DNA from: Candidatus Poseidonia sp.
GTDB lineage: Archaea > Thermoplasmatota > Poseidoniia > Poseidoniales > Poseidoniaceae
Length of the DNA: 51,931 nt
NCBI GenBank assembly: GCA_030741355.1
Contig: JASLVM010000002.1
Span: forward strand, 1-51,931
Direction of reading: 5' to 3'
Under the pieces are notes generated by a model. The model made no database searches and was not told the DNA's origin. It worked only from the letters and a program-made list of their open reading frames with translations. A program made the position numbers and the translations under genes. Below, one piece after another: positions 34,109 through 43,369 of this stretch (within the stretch, counting starts at the first letter, position 1; each line of letters opens with the position of its first letter).

Positions 34109-36013
34109 TTAGAACAATCGAACGGTCTCGAGGTTGCTCGGTGCGAACGTCAAACAATTGTAGCGCTCTCTTAGCGTCAAACCAAGTTCGTTGCATTTCT
34201 GATAATCGCCATGGTGACAGATGATGTTTTTCGGCGGGGGATTGATGCGGTCGACGAAATCGAGGAGTTGGCGACGATCCGAGTGGCCGGAGAAGCCGTC
34301 AATGGTCACCATTTCACATCCAATTTTCACAATCTCAGTCTTTCCATTGATCAGCATGGGGACTTCACCGAAGCCCTTCTGAAGTCGTCGTCCGAGCGTG
34401 CCTTCAGCCTGATAGCCAACGAAACAAAGGGAATTGCGTTCTTCATGCGCCCAGTTTTTGAAATACTCCATGACAGGGCCGCCGTTGAGCATACCCGAGG
34501 TTGCCAACACAATGCAAGGCGAGGTATCCATGACAATGCTTTCTCGCAGTTCTCGTCCTTTGACAGGTCGGAACCATTCGCTGGTAAACGGATTTTCGCC
34601 ATCGTCCTTCAAGAGTGATTTGCTGAGGGCTTTGGTCAGGTAGTTGGGGTGAGAAGCGTGAATGGCCGTCGCCTCCTGAATCATCCCGTCAAGCCAAACT
34701 GGAACGGGTTTGACCGTACCGGAACGGAAGAGTTCGTCGATGGCGATCATCACCTCTTGGCTTCGTCCTACAGCAAACACGGGACAAATCATCTTCCCAC
34801 CTCGTGTCAGCGTTCGAGAAACGATGTCTTGCAATTCTTGATTGGCCTCTTGCCGAGAAGGCTGATAGTCGCCCGAAGCACCGTAAGTGGATTCAATCAC
34901 CAAGGTTTCAACACGGGGGAAACGGGTGTTGGCCGCGTCAAACAGCCAGGATTTCTCGTATTTCTGGTCGCCACTGAAGACGATGTTGTGTTTTCCATCT
35001 GCGATGTTGAGGTGGACCGCAGATGAACCGAGGATATGGCCTGCGTTTGAGAAGGTCAACTTGACATCGGGAGCGATATCGGTGGTTGAATCCCAGTCAA
35101 CATCCACAACGTGTTTCATGCACATTCGAATGTCTTCCATATCGTAAGGCGTTCGCTTTCCTTCTGCTCCACCAACTTTGAGGTAGTCCGTTTGAAGCAA
35201 AAGCATCAGGTCTCGAGTAGGCGGTGTGCAGTACACCGGCCCTCGGTATCCATATTTGAACAAAACAGGAAGCATCCCCGCATGGTCCAGGTGAGAGTGC
35301 GTCAGCACAACGGCGTCAAGCTTGTCCAAAGGCAGGGCTTCGGGCGCATTGAAGAAGGGCATGGGGTCGGTGTCCGAGGCGATGTTTACGCCCACATCGA
35401 TCATGATTCGCGATTCGTTGGTGGTCACGTAATGGCAAGCGCGGCCGACTTCACGATAGGAGCCAAGAGCGGTGACACGAGCCCAAGTACCACCCGGCCT
35501 GGTGGGACGGTGAATGTTCAACCCGAAATCCTTCAACAGTTTTCTTCGCTCATCTCCATGTGCTTGCCGGTACATGCGGATGTCGTGAACCGTCTTCGAA
35601 AAGAGCGGTGGTGTACGTTCTACCTTGACCGCCCATCCCGTCTTGTCTCGGATAGCGTTGCTGTTTTCGCCGCGTCGTCCGATGGCGGTGCCCGGTTGCT
35701 TGCACTGGATGGTGACCTCTCGATAGCAAGCATCGAAGTACATCTCCGTGATGTCGGCATCCTCAGGGATGATATCACGAATCACATCACGTGCTTCGTC
35801 CATGTCCATCATGGCCTCAATGGGCGTCCGGAGGACAATCTTTCGCTTGATGCGGCGAGCGATTTTCCCAATCAATCCATCTTGGCCCGTAAAGGGTTTC
35901 ATGTCTTTCGTGATGATGGCGATGTTACCCGCTTCGAGGTCGATTTCATACTCGATACTTCGAGGGATGATTTTTGCGATCTCGTCTTTTAGTTCTCTGT
36001 AGGTCATTTGCAT
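34109..36013 (-). CDS. FttA/aCPSF1, beta-CASP ribonuclease and transcription termination factor
   Basis: Archaeal homologue of CPSF73 that cleaves nascent RNA and ends transcription. The 634-residue protein has two N-terminal KH-like domains (the second with GTAIGRRGEN near 108-117), then the metallo-beta-lactamase motif THSHLDHAG at 238-246. Further motifs are GHILGSSAV, the FSGDQ segment, a beta-CASP domain, and the C-terminal FSGHSDRR and CHHGD motifs. The length is standard. The ATG at 36013 has GGTGA upstream; GTG at 36022 is possible. It lies downstream of psmB on the same strand, with 84 nt between. Confidence 0.96.
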   Translation of the reverse strand: MQMTYRELKDEIAKIIPRSIEYEIDLEAGNIAIITKDMKPFTGQDGLIGKIARRIKRKIVLRTPIEAMMDMDEARDVIRDIIPEDADITEMYFDACYREVTIQCKQPGTAIGRRGENSNAIRDKTGWAVKVERTPPLFSKTVHDIRMYRQAHGDERRKLLKDFGLNIHRPTRPGGTWARVTALGSYREVGRACHYVTTNESRIMIDVGVNIASDTDPMPFFNAPEALPLDKLDAVVLTHSHLDHAGMLPVLFKYGYRGPVYCTPPTRDLMLLLQTDYLKVGGAEGKRTPYDMEDIRMCMKHVVDVDWDSTTDIAPDVKLTFSNAGHILGSSAVHLNIADGKHNIVFSGDQKYEKSWLFDAANTRFPRVETLVIESTYGASGDYQPSRQEANQELQDIVSRTLTRGGKMICPVFAVGRSQEVMIAIDELFRSGTVKPVPVWLDGMIQEATAIHASHPNYLTKALSKSLLKDDGENPFTSEWFRPVKGRELRESIVMDTSPCIVLATSGMLNGGPVMEYFKNWAHEERNSLCFVGYQAEGTLGRRLQKGFGEVPMLINGKTEIVKIGCEMVTIDGFSGHSDRRQLLDFVDRINPPPKNIICHHGDYQKCNELGLTLRERYNCLTFAPSNLETVRLF

Positions 36014-36029
36014 GATGTTCACCTATTGC

Positions 36030-36088
36030 TCCCGCAGTCGATGTAGACCACAGCACACCCTTGGGTGCAGAGCGGCAAGGCCGCGGGA
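36030..36088 (-). other. Possible structured leader between psmB and fttA
   Basis: The 84-nt gap holds complementary pieces: TCCCGC at 36088-36083 against GCGGGA at 36035-36030 (minus strand) as an outer stem. Inside lie short hairpins CACC/GGTG and GCGGC/GCCGC. Some are mutually exclusive. It could be a 3' structure of psmB or a regulatory leader for fttA. Weak evidence. Confidence 0.25.
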
Positions 36089-36097
36089 ATGGGAACC

Positions 36098-36718
36098 TCA
36101 CTTCAGAAGTTTGGCGATTTCGTCTTGAGAGACTTGTTGGTAGCCAGAACTTGGCGTGATAACGGCCAAATCCATGCCGTTTCCGGAGGCCGCATCACGC
36201 TGTCCTGATGCATGGAGGGCTCTTGCAGCCAGTTTTAAGGCCTCCGCTTGGGTCATGTTTTCCTTGAAGCCGTCTTCGAGGACACCGTACATGTACGGAG
36301 AGCCGGAGCCTGTGGCACAATAGACATCGGGGATGGAACCGCCGGCAGAGTCGATGGAATACACATGGCCACCTTCGTCGTCAACACCGACGATCAAGAG
36401 TTGAACCCAGTGAGGGCGACCCGAGAGAATGTTGGCCGTGAGGGTAGCGGCGCCTTTGACCGTCATGGATTGTTGGCGACGGAGTTCGAAAAGAGCCACC
36501 TCAGCGGTAAGGGTTCGAGAAAGCGATTGCGCATGGCCGACAAGGCCAGCCGTGGTCAAGGCGAGGTTGTTGCCGATTTTGAACAACTTCTGGACGCTCT
36601 TGTTGGCAATGAAGTGCCCCATGGTGGCACGGTGGTCCGCACCAACAACGACGCCGCCCTTGAACGTGATTCCCACCGTGCTTGTGCCGGTCTTCATAAC
36701 AGTCTGCTGTTCTGACAT
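36098..36718 (-). CDS. psmB: 20S proteasome subunit beta
   Basis: The proteolytic subunit of the archaeal 20S proteasome, 206 residues. An 11-residue propeptide ends MKTG, followed by the catalytic Thr12 (TSTVGITFKGG). GADHRATMGHFIANK holds the active-site Asp and Lys region, and GSGSPYMYGVLED is typical of beta subunits. The ATG at 36718 has GGAG 6 nt upstream. It is divergent from the sepF-like gene. The alpha subunit is not in the window. Confidence 0.95.
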   Translation of the reverse strand: MSEQQTVMKTGTSTVGITFKGGVVVGADHRATMGHFIANKSVQKLFKIGNNLALTTAGLVGHAQSLSRTLTAEVALFELRRQQSMTVKGAATLTANILSGRPHWVQLLIVGVDDEGGHVYSIDSAGGSIPDVYCATGSGSPYMYGVLEDGFKENMTQAEALKLAARALHASGQRDAASGNGMDLAVITPSSGYQQVSQDEIAKLLK

Positions 36719-36874
36719 GGTCTCCTCTCCAACCCGACACTTCTTGAACCTTGGGCATTGGAGGCTTGGCGTGATGTGATTCAAGATGTGGCTTGAACTG
36801 GAGGCTTGAACAATCGCCTTCCCACCATCACCAAGAACGGAGTGTTGAAGAGGTCTCGCAGTCCCTCCGGACTC

Positions 36875-37495
36875 ATGCGGCGAAGACGACGAAAGGTCAA
36901 GGATGAGGCCCAATCTTCCCTTGATGCCTTCAGTCAGCCGACTCCCCAGGAGTCAGCACCCGCCGAGCCCCATGTTCCGGCCATGCCTGATTTGGACTTG
37001 CTTGAGGCAGCCGAGGCCAAACTCGAACAAGCAGATGCACCCGCCACTCCCGCAGCCAGCTCAGGGCCTTCTGGGCCCCGTAGTTTTAGCATGCCAAGTT
37101 CACAGCAAACACCCGCCGAGCGAATGCCGCGGGGAGAAGTGACCTACCACAACCTTACCCAACTTTACCCACATGCTCCCGTTCCCCTCTATGAGGGCGA
37201 AATGGTGCTTCACAATTCCACGCTATTGGATCTGACCGGTTGTGGTGCGTTGATGGATTGGGTGGCTGACGGGCACGGGTGTATTGTTGAGATGAAACGC
37301 ATGATGAAGCGGAAAACCGAGTTCAATCAAGCGATTAGCATGCTCAGCCAATTCGTCGAAGGTGATGTCCAAGGTCAAATCATCCGAATCACCGATACCC
37401 GCCTTTTGCTCCTTCCCCAAGGTTGCCGGGGCATCAAAGGTACGGAAATGGAGAGCTTTGCAGTCTCCCCTGACGATTTGACGGACGTGTACTGA
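36875..37495 (+). CDS. SepF-like cell-division protein
   Basis: About 206 residues. A short basic start (MRRRRRKVKDE) leads into a long Pro/Ala/Gln-rich disordered linker (about 15-105). A C-terminal domain (about 110-200) follows: HGCIVEMKRM, then a helix QAISMLSQFVE, then GDVQGQIIRITDTRLLLLP. This matches the SepF pattern, the archaeal FtsZ membrane anchor. The usual N-terminal amphipathic helix is replaced by the arginine cluster, so membrane binding is uncertain. The ATG at 36875 is preferred over upstream TTG codons. It is coupled to ZPR1 by TGATG. Confidence 0.6.
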   Translation: MRRRRRKVKDEAQSSLDAFSQPTPQESAPAEPHVPAMPDLDLLEAAEAKLEQADAPATPAASSGPSGPRSFSMPSSQQTPAERMPRGEVTYHNLTQLYPHAPVPLYEGEMVLHNSTLLDLTGCGALMDWVADGHGCIVEMKRMMKRKTEFNQAISMLSQFVEGDVQGQIIRITDTRLLLLPQGCRGIKGTEMESFAVSPDDLTDVY

Positions 37496-38136
37496 TGGAC
37501 GAACAGCCCATTGACTTGCCCTGTCCAATCTGCGCCTCCACCGGCAATGTCAACATGATTGCTCATGTGGATGAAATTCCTTATTTTGGAGAACACACTC
37601 AAGTCACCATTCTTTGCCACGATTGTGGCTGGCGACAAACCGACTTCATCCCCGCCGAAGGAAAGAAGGCAGGCGGTTGGTCCTTGGTCATCGACGACGA
37701 AGAAAAGATGCGAGCAAGGGTGATTCGTTCCTCTTCTTGCACCGTGTCCATACCTGAACTTGACTTGGAAGTCAAACCTGGAAGCAACGCCACCGGTTAT
37801 GTCTCAAACGTTGAGGGAGTTCTGCATCGATTTCAAGAGATCATCAACATGGTTGAGCGAGACCTCTCCTCGCAGTTCCTCAGCGCAGAAGGTGCTGAAC
37901 GAGAGACGTTGATGGAACAATTGGGAACCCTCCAAAACATGACGTTGAATCTGGCCAATTTGGGCGCCCCTGATGCAGACAAAATCACCCTGGTGCTGCT
38001 TGACCCGCACGGGCATTCCATGATTCTCCACCCCGATGCGGAGGAGCGTGAACTCACAGAAGAGGAATTGAGAACGCTTCCGGTTGGACCCGACCCCGCC
38101 GTGTTTTCAACCGATGAAGCGAACCGTTCAGCGTGA
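37495..38136 (+). CDS. ZPR1-family zinc-finger protein
   Basis: A 213-residue single-unit ZPR1. The zinc finger has C10-xx-C13 and C41-xx-C44 (CPIC and CHDC) separated by the HVDEIPYFGEHTQVT helix-hairpin. The ZPR1 beta domain (CTVSIPELDLEVKPGS, VSNVEGVLHRFQEI) follows. Eukaryotic ZPR1 helps fold eEF1A, so an aEF1A chaperone role is a reasonable guess. Its ATG shares a base with the upstream stop (TGATG). Its end overlaps the convergent trpS by 9 nt. Confidence 0.88.
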   Translation: MDEQPIDLPCPICASTGNVNMIAHVDEIPYFGEHTQVTILCHDCGWRQTDFIPAEGKKAGGWSLVIDDEEKMRARVIRSSSCTVSIPELDLEVKPGSNATGYVSNVEGVLHRFQEIINMVERDLSSQFLSAEGAERETLMEQLGTLQNMTLNLANLGAPDADKITLVLLDPHGHSMILHPDAEERELTEEELRTLPVGPDPAVFSTDEANRSA

Positions 38137-39513
38137 ATCTTCAGCGAGGAAGTCGTTGACAAGATGGGCCGTCTGGTCTCGCATTTCGTGCAAATTACTC
38201 ATCCACTCTGTCGCTCGTTCCACACAAAGTTGTTTCATTTCACCAGCAAGGAGTTTACCGGCCCGGAAGGAAGCGTTGATTTCAGCGAGGTAGTTATCGT
38301 CTTCTTCAAAGAAATACATCATGTATTGGTAGGCCACGTCAATGTCGGGATTCCCGCCGAATCTGCGATGCTCTTCAACGGTTGGCTGACCGCCAGAAAA
38401 GGCCCGTTTTATTTTCTTCTCCACAGCGGCGAGATCGTCTCTGAGGAACAGGGTGGTTTTTGGCTGGCTGCTGCTCATTTTGTCGCCGGTCATGCCCACT
38501 GCAAAGTGGTGGTAAGTGGAGGCAGGTGCCATGAGGCCGAGTCCACCCAAACGACGTTCCAAACTCAGCAGAGCGTGGCGAATTCCATGCTTGTCTCGCT
38601 GCGTTGCCGATGGCACATGGACATGACCTTGCTTTGGACTCGACATGATGTCAGAAAAGCCCAGGTCAGTCAAGGCTTCGACCACGGCATCAAACACTGC
38701 GGCAACCTTGGCTTTGTCAACACGCCCGTTGGGCAATTGACCGAACACCGCAGCGTTTTCATCGTGGACGGAAAGGCTCACCAGAAGCCCTCGCGAGGAG
38801 GCATCCCGAAGGTTGAACCAGTTGGTTTTCGCTGCCAAACCACGGGTAAGTCGCAGATGAGGATCTTGGTCAACCCCGACCGGAACGACAACAGGACGAA
38901 GTCCACCAAATTCATCCAATTGCGGATGTAAGATGTCGCCGACTTGCACCAAGGGGGCTTGAACATGAGCCAAATTGGTTTCTCCACTGAACCCGTAAAT
39001 CGATTCAAACTCGTTGAGGTTTGTTCGTTTCCCTAACTGGAAACCCAGACGTTGGACCACGGGCCGAGTGGATTGGAAGTAGACATTGGTTTGGTCAGGA
39101 TCGAGTCCGAGCGCAGCATAATGGGCGATGTATTCCTCAAGAGCAACCCGACGTCCCTTCTCAAGGGAAACACCACGTGTTGCTTGGCTTTCCAAATCTG
39201 CAACTGCAATGGTCACGTCACCACCATGTTGCTGAAACCACTTGACTTGTTCCACGACCATTGAATGTCCAAGGTGCATTTGTCCACTTGGCATCAATCC
39301 AGTCAATACACCAAAAGCCTCGCCTGTTCGCTGGGCTTCGAGAATTTGATCCACATCTCGGTGTGCAAAAACAATGCCTCGACGATGGAGTTTGGAAGGC
39401 GAGTCCAACGAGACACCTTCCATTGAGCTTAGACCGAACTGTTCGATGATTCGGTCATAGTCGGTGGACTGTGCACTCCCCCAAGGGTCAATGATGAGGT
39501 CGTCGTTGGCCAT
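38128..39513 (-). CDS. trpS: Tryptophanyl-tRNA synthetase, archaeal type
   Basis: Class I synthetase of 461 residues, longer than bacterial TrpRS and of the archaeal/eukaryotic kind. GLMPSGQMHLGHSM carries the HIGH motif (HLGH), and MTGDKMSSSQP the KMSKS motif. The GVDQDPHLRLTR segment follows the archaeal pattern. The C-terminal extension is helical. It overlaps the end of the convergent ZPR1 gene. A 21-nt gap separates it from the upstream anchored-protein gene. Confidence 0.95.
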   Translation of the reverse strand: MANDDLIIDPWGSAQSTDYDRIIEQFGLSSMEGVSLDSPSKLHRRGIVFAHRDVDQILEAQRTGEAFGVLTGLMPSGQMHLGHSMVVEQVKWFQQHGGDVTIAVADLESQATRGVSLEKGRRVALEEYIAHYAALGLDPDQTNVYFQSTRPVVQRLGFQLGKRTNLNEFESIYGFSGETNLAHVQAPLVQVGDILHPQLDEFGGLRPVVVPVGVDQDPHLRLTRGLAAKTNWFNLRDASSRGLLVSLSVHDENAAVFGQLPNGRVDKAKVAAVFDAVVEALTDLGFSDIMSSPKQGHVHVPSATQRDKHGIRHALLSLERRLGGLGLMAPASTYHHFAVGMTGDKMSSSQPKTTLFLRDDLAAVEKKIKRAFSGGQPTVEEHRRFGGNPDIDVAYQYMMYFFEEDDNYLAEINASFRAGKLLAGEMKQLCVERATEWMSNLHEMRDQTAHLVNDFLAEDSR

Positions 39514-39534
39514 GTTGCATCCCCTTGGTCAACT

Positions 39535-40833
39535 TCACGCTTCCTCATCAGCATCAAGGCTTCGCTTGTTGATGGGCGGTTGGTGCTTGTTATGAAGGGT
39601 CTCTTTACCAGCCAGTTGCGACCATGGACCGAGGCCCTCACGCCCCAGTACAGCGAGCATGAGGAAAGTGGAAAGAACACCCACGCCGACCACAGCATAC
39701 GGAATCCAAGCATCTTGGCCGTCAGCAGGCCGAGGCTGAACCAACCAGGTGAAGCGAACATCGGATTCATCGACAAACCGTTTTGACCACTTGAAGAGGT
39801 CCGTTGTCTCGTGGCCTGCAACGGTCACGGCCGAAGAATGATTGTTGAAAAATTCCGCTTGGTCCAAGATGTCATGGCGAACGTTGGATTCGTTCAAAGC
39901 CACCTTGACCAAATGGGCGTTGACCACCGAGAGGACCAAGGTGCCATCGGATTGTTGCCACCAACCTTCCATTGTGTTTTTCTCCCCCTCTATAGAAGGC
40001 AATTCATGGCCTGAATCCGCCGAAGAGACAGAACGTACATCGGCTCCACCAACATCAATGATCCACGTGAGAGGAATGTTCCACGCTAACCCGTCGGAAA
40101 CGGAAATACAAGATTCGGTTTCAAGTGCCTCAAAGTACAGGACGGAGCCCTCTTCTGTCTCGTTCATGACGTGTGAGTGCTCGTAACATCGCTTGCTGGA
40201 CCATGAGGACCATGCCTCACCCCATGTCGTCAACCAGATACCCGGCGTCTCATCGAGGTAGGCCAGCACATCCCGGTCATGGCGGACCGTTGCATCGTTG
40301 ACCCGTCCGATCCAGTACATGTTGACCAGTCCACCAGCCTCGACCTCGCTTTGGAGGGCGTCCAATGAAGCGATGCCCTTTTCCAAACTTCCGCCACGAC
40401 GGCCTAGGTTGTACCAGTCCCACAGGTCAACCGGTGCATCGGATGCATGGTGCCATGCGGATTCGTCGAGAGCCGTCTCATCACCATGGACCGTGAAACC
40501 TTGGCTCGCTATTTTCCCGTGGTCGGCCATGGTCAAGGTTGAGGGTGCATAGGAAGAAAGTGGAGAGACACCCCATTGACTCGCATTGATTCTTTCCTCA
40601 ATGTAGGATTTGCATGCTTGGGCAACGGCCCCAGGGTCGTTTTGCCACGATAACCCCGGTATACCGTAGCAGCCAAATTCATCGCCTGCTTCCAACCGTT
40701 CTTGCCCGAGGGACGTTCTGAGCCATCCATCTTCCTCCCATGCGGATTGAGCCAGAGCCATCGGATGGAAGACCACGACAAGGATGAGAAAGACAAGAAA
40801 CCCTGGCAAGAAGAGGCGGGGGCGGGTTCCCAT
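39535..40833 (-). CDS. Exported, C-terminally anchored protein of unknown function
   Basis: A 432-residue protein with a signal peptide (LFLPGFLVFLILVVVFHPMALA) and a large Trp- and Asp-rich domain. Histidines and acidic residues cluster in the middle (GFTVHGDETALDESAWHH), and four cysteines lie at FGCYG, QACKS, KRCYE and ESCIS. A helix (YAVVGVGVLSTFLMLAVLG) and a short cytoplasmic tail end it. No known family. The ATG at 40833 has GGGAG upstream. It is divergent from the acyltransferase gene. Confidence 0.75.
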   Translation of the reverse strand: MGTRPRLFLPGFLVFLILVVVFHPMALAQSAWEEDGWLRTSLGQERLEAGDEFGCYGIPGLSWQNDPGAVAQACKSYIEERINASQWGVSPLSSYAPSTLTMADHGKIASQGFTVHGDETALDESAWHHASDAPVDLWDWYNLGRRGGSLEKGIASLDALQSEVEAGGLVNMYWIGRVNDATVRHDRDVLAYLDETPGIWLTTWGEAWSSWSSKRCYEHSHVMNETEEGSVLYFEALETESCISVSDGLAWNIPLTWIIDVGGADVRSVSSADSGHELPSIEGEKNTMEGWWQQSDGTLVLSVVNAHLVKVALNESNVRHDILDQAEFFNNHSSAVTVAGHETTDLFKWSKRFVDESDVRFTWLVQPRPADGQDAWIPYAVVGVGVLSTFLMLAVLGREGLGPWSQLAGKETLHNKHQPPINKRSLDADEEA

Positions 40834-40927
40834 GGCCCACGCTCCCTTCAATGCCCTTTCACGGTTGTCCTTGAGCCGTCTTGACGAGAGTACAAATCAA
40901 AGCTTGGACGCGTGTGATGGAGCAAGC

Positions 40928-41743
40928 ATGAAAACGAAAGACGGCTCCACTGCCATTGTGAGCGACCTTCGGGACTTAGAGAACGCATGGTTGGCCCTTC
41001 AACCGCACTGGATGATTCAGCCGAGCCCAGAACCGCTTCCAAGCACCCCCGTTTACACCGCCCTTCGCATGTTCCTTTCGCCAATCCTTCGTCCGCTGTT
41101 ACGATGGCGAATACGCGGTGCGGAGCATATCCCTCGCCAAGGCGCCACCATTCTGGCCGCCAATCATCTGTCGCACATCGACCCGATTGCCGTCATCGCT
41201 GCTGCAAGGCGCACGACACACTACCTTGCGAAAGACGGCCATTTCAGCAATCCACTGACAAGTTTCCTCATGCGAGCGACCGGGCAAATTGAGACCCACC
41301 GCGAGGCGGGAGGCAGCGATGCCTTGGCGAGTGCTGCGACCATCTTGGACCGTGGGTGCGCCCTTGGCATCTTTCCTGAAGGGACCCGTTCTAAACGTAC
41401 CGAACCGCCCTTCTTGCTCCCTGGAAAAACAGGTGTGGCTCGTTTAGCGGCTGCCTATCCACATGCAGTGGTTGTCCCGCTGGCCTTGGTGGGAACCCGT
41501 GAGGTCATGCAACCGCAGCATCACAAATTTCCACGATTGTGGCGTAGAATCGACGTGAATGCAGCCCGAGGCGTCACCTGGCTCGAATGGTTGTCATCGG
41601 AACAAGGGGGAAATCAATCGCCCTCGTCGTTGCTGGCGCTTTCGGAATCCGAGGAGCACGAAGTCCGAGCAGAACTGTCCCGTTTGTACCGTCAATTTAC
41701 TGACCAATTGATGGGAACGCTCGCTGCATCAGGTGCCCCTTGA
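40928..41743 (+). CDS. PlsC-like acyltransferase
   Basis: 1-acyl-glycerol-phosphate acyltransferase family, 271 residues. The HX4D motif is NHLSHID (79-85), the acyl-acceptor motif FPEGTRSKR (149-157) and the last motif VVPLALVGTRE. A hydrophobic helix (VYTALRMFLSPILRPLL) precedes. Bacterial members make phosphatidic acid; archaeal membranes normally use ether lipids, so the substrate here is open. The ATG at 40928 was chosen; the upstream frame overlaps the divergent gene's signal peptide. The next gene starts at its stop codon. Confidence 0.85.
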   Translation: MKTKDGSTAIVSDLRDLENAWLALQPHWMIQPSPEPLPSTPVYTALRMFLSPILRPLLRWRIRGAEHIPRQGATILAANHLSHIDPIAVIAAARRTTHYLAKDGHFSNPLTSFLMRATGQIETHREAGGSDALASAATILDRGCALGIFPEGTRSKRTEPPFLLPGKTGVARLAAAYPHAVVVPLALVGTREVMQPQHHKFPRLWRRIDVNAARGVTWLEWLSSEQGGNQSPSSLLALSESEEHEVRAELSRLYRQFTDQLMGTLAASGAP

Positions 41744-42519
41744 TTCTTCTTATACACTCATATGACAAGGATACCGTGGCCGTGTATCCTACGCCGTTTG
41801 GCGTTCTGAACGAAACGGGGGAACTTCATGCCCCGGAGGAGAAGATCGAGGCGGAACTGCGGGGGCTGGCGCTCCTTGCATCCATCATGAGCGAAGCCAG
41901 CGAGTGGAAAGAGATAACCTGTCCCGATTCCAGAAATACCCTCCTGGTGACCACCACCGACGGCTATGAACTCCGTATTGATGTGATTCGCACCGTTGAA
42001 TCCTTCCTCGTGAGAGGTGACGAACATCTTGAAGTCTTCATTCTGGGCGGTCGAAATCGAAGCGTTGGTACGGTGCAACGAGTCTGTATCCACTACGATT
42101 TGAGCCACCCCGGGTGCGCCATCGCCGATGCGCTTGTTTCCTTGGTTCTCCTTGGCGAATCACAGTGGCCAGAACAAGCAACCCCACATACCCTCCGTGA
42201 ATTTTCTTGGGCAGCGAAACGGCTAGCTATTTCACGTCGATTCAAACTTGGCATCATCGAGTTGACCCCGGAGGACATGAGTGAAATTCGCGACATACGG
42301 GAGGCATTGGAGTGGGGAATCGCTCATGCGGCCATTGACATGTTGTGTGGGTTCGCTCGAAGGTGCTACACCTGCAAGGGGATGGAGATTGAAGATGTTC
42401 GACTCCATACCCAAGCCCTGTTCAATGAAATCGACAGAAAGGACATCCAGAACTACGCTGCCAATCCAAGCTCGCCGAGCGACCTCTTGTTTCTCCCAGC
42501 GTTTGCACGGGCCAATTGA
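41740..42519 (+). CDS. Hypothetical protein, 259 residues
   Basis: Unrecognised. The start is TTG at 41740, overlapping the acyltransferase stop (TTGA), so translation is probably coupled; a GTG 12 codons in is an alternative. Two parts can be seen: an N-terminal alpha/beta region (residues 1-130, HEDxxx-free, no clear nucleotide motif) and a C-terminal helical part with CGFARRCYTCKGM near 205-217, which may bind metal. It lies between the acyltransferase and thyA genes. Confidence 0.65.
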   Translation: MILLIHSYDKDTVAVYPTPFGVLNETGELHAPEEKIEAELRGLALLASIMSEASEWKEITCPDSRNTLLVTTTDGYELRIDVIRTVESFLVRGDEHLEVFILGGRNRSVGTVQRVCIHYDLSHPGCAIADALVSLVLLGESQWPEQATPHTLREFSWAAKRLAISRRFKLGIIELTPEDMSEIRDIREALEWGIAHAAIDMLCGFARRCYTCKGMEIEDVRLHTQALFNEIDRKDIQNYAANPSSPSDLLFLPAFARAN

Positions 42520-42564
42520 AGAAGGCCTAAGTGCTTCCTTGACCGCCTTCGGACGGGTGGAAGT

Positions 42565-43359
42565 GTGGACGCTTACTTGGACTTGATGCGACACATCTTG
42601 AAGGAAGGGGCCGACAAAGGCGACCGAACGGGCACGGGAACCAAATCCGTCTTTGGCTACCAAATGCGATTTGACCTGGCCGAAGGCTTTCCCATGGTCA
42701 CCACAAAGAAACTGCACCTTCCATCCATTGTTCACGAGTTATTGTGGTTCCTCAAAGGCGATACAAACGTTCAGTATTTGCAAGAAAACGGCGTACGGAT
42801 TTGGAACGAATGGGCTGACGAAAACGGCGACCTCGGCCCTGTTTATGGCAAGCAGTGGCGAAAATGGGAGAGCAAGGACGGGCGCATCATCGACCAAGTC
42901 CAACAAGCCATTGACACCATCAAGACAAACCCCAACAGTCGTCGAATCATCGTATCGGCCTGGAACGTGGGTGAGCTTGATGAAATGGCGCTCATGCCAT
43001 GCCATGCTTTTTTCCAATTCCATGTCGCCAACGGACGGTTGAATTGCCAACTGTATCAGCGGAGCGCCGATGTATTTCTCGGCGTACCGTTCAACATTGC
43101 ATCCTATGCTCTGCTCACGCACATGATGGCGCAGGTGTGCGACTTAGAACCCGGCGTCTTTGTCCACACCCTCGGTGATGCACATCTCTACAACAACCAT
43201 TTGGAGCAAGCAAGACTCCAAATCACTCGAGAACCGATGGCGCTGCCAACCCTCAAATTGAACCCCGACATCACCGATATTGACGGCTTCACTTACGATG
43301 ATATTGAGGTGGTTGGCTACGAACACCACCCCCACATCAAAGCACCCATTTCCATCTGA
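42565..43359 (+). CDS. thyA: Thymidylate synthase (ThyA)
   Basis: Makes dTMP from dUMP with methylenetetrahydrofolate. The 264-residue protein has the exact length of E. coli ThyA, and closely similar blocks: [21 protein letters not shown]-like, [14 protein letters not shown]. The catalytic Cys is in MPCHAFFQF, and [17 protein letters not shown] follows. The start is GTG with GGTGGAAG upstream. It lies 10 nt before folA. Most archaea use ThyX or an unrelated archaeal TS, so a bacterial origin is likely. Confidence 0.96.
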   Translation: MDAYLDLMRHILKEGADKGDRTGTGTKSVFGYQMRFDLAEGFPMVTTKKLHLPSIVHELLWFLKGDTNVQYLQENGVRIWNEWADENGDLGPVYGKQWRKWESKDGRIIDQVQQAIDTIKTNPNSRRIIVSAWNVGELDEMALMPCHAFFQFHVANGRLNCQLYQRSADVFLGVPFNIASYALLTHMMAQVCDLEPGVFVHTLGDAHLYNNHLEQARLQITREPMALPTLKLNPDITDIDGFTYDDIEVVGYEHHPHIKAPISI

Positions 43360-43369
43360 GGCTTTACCC

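Noticed and set aside
35111-35992. 293-codon plus-strand frame
   Set aside because: Antisense to FttA, whose catalytic motifs are intact.
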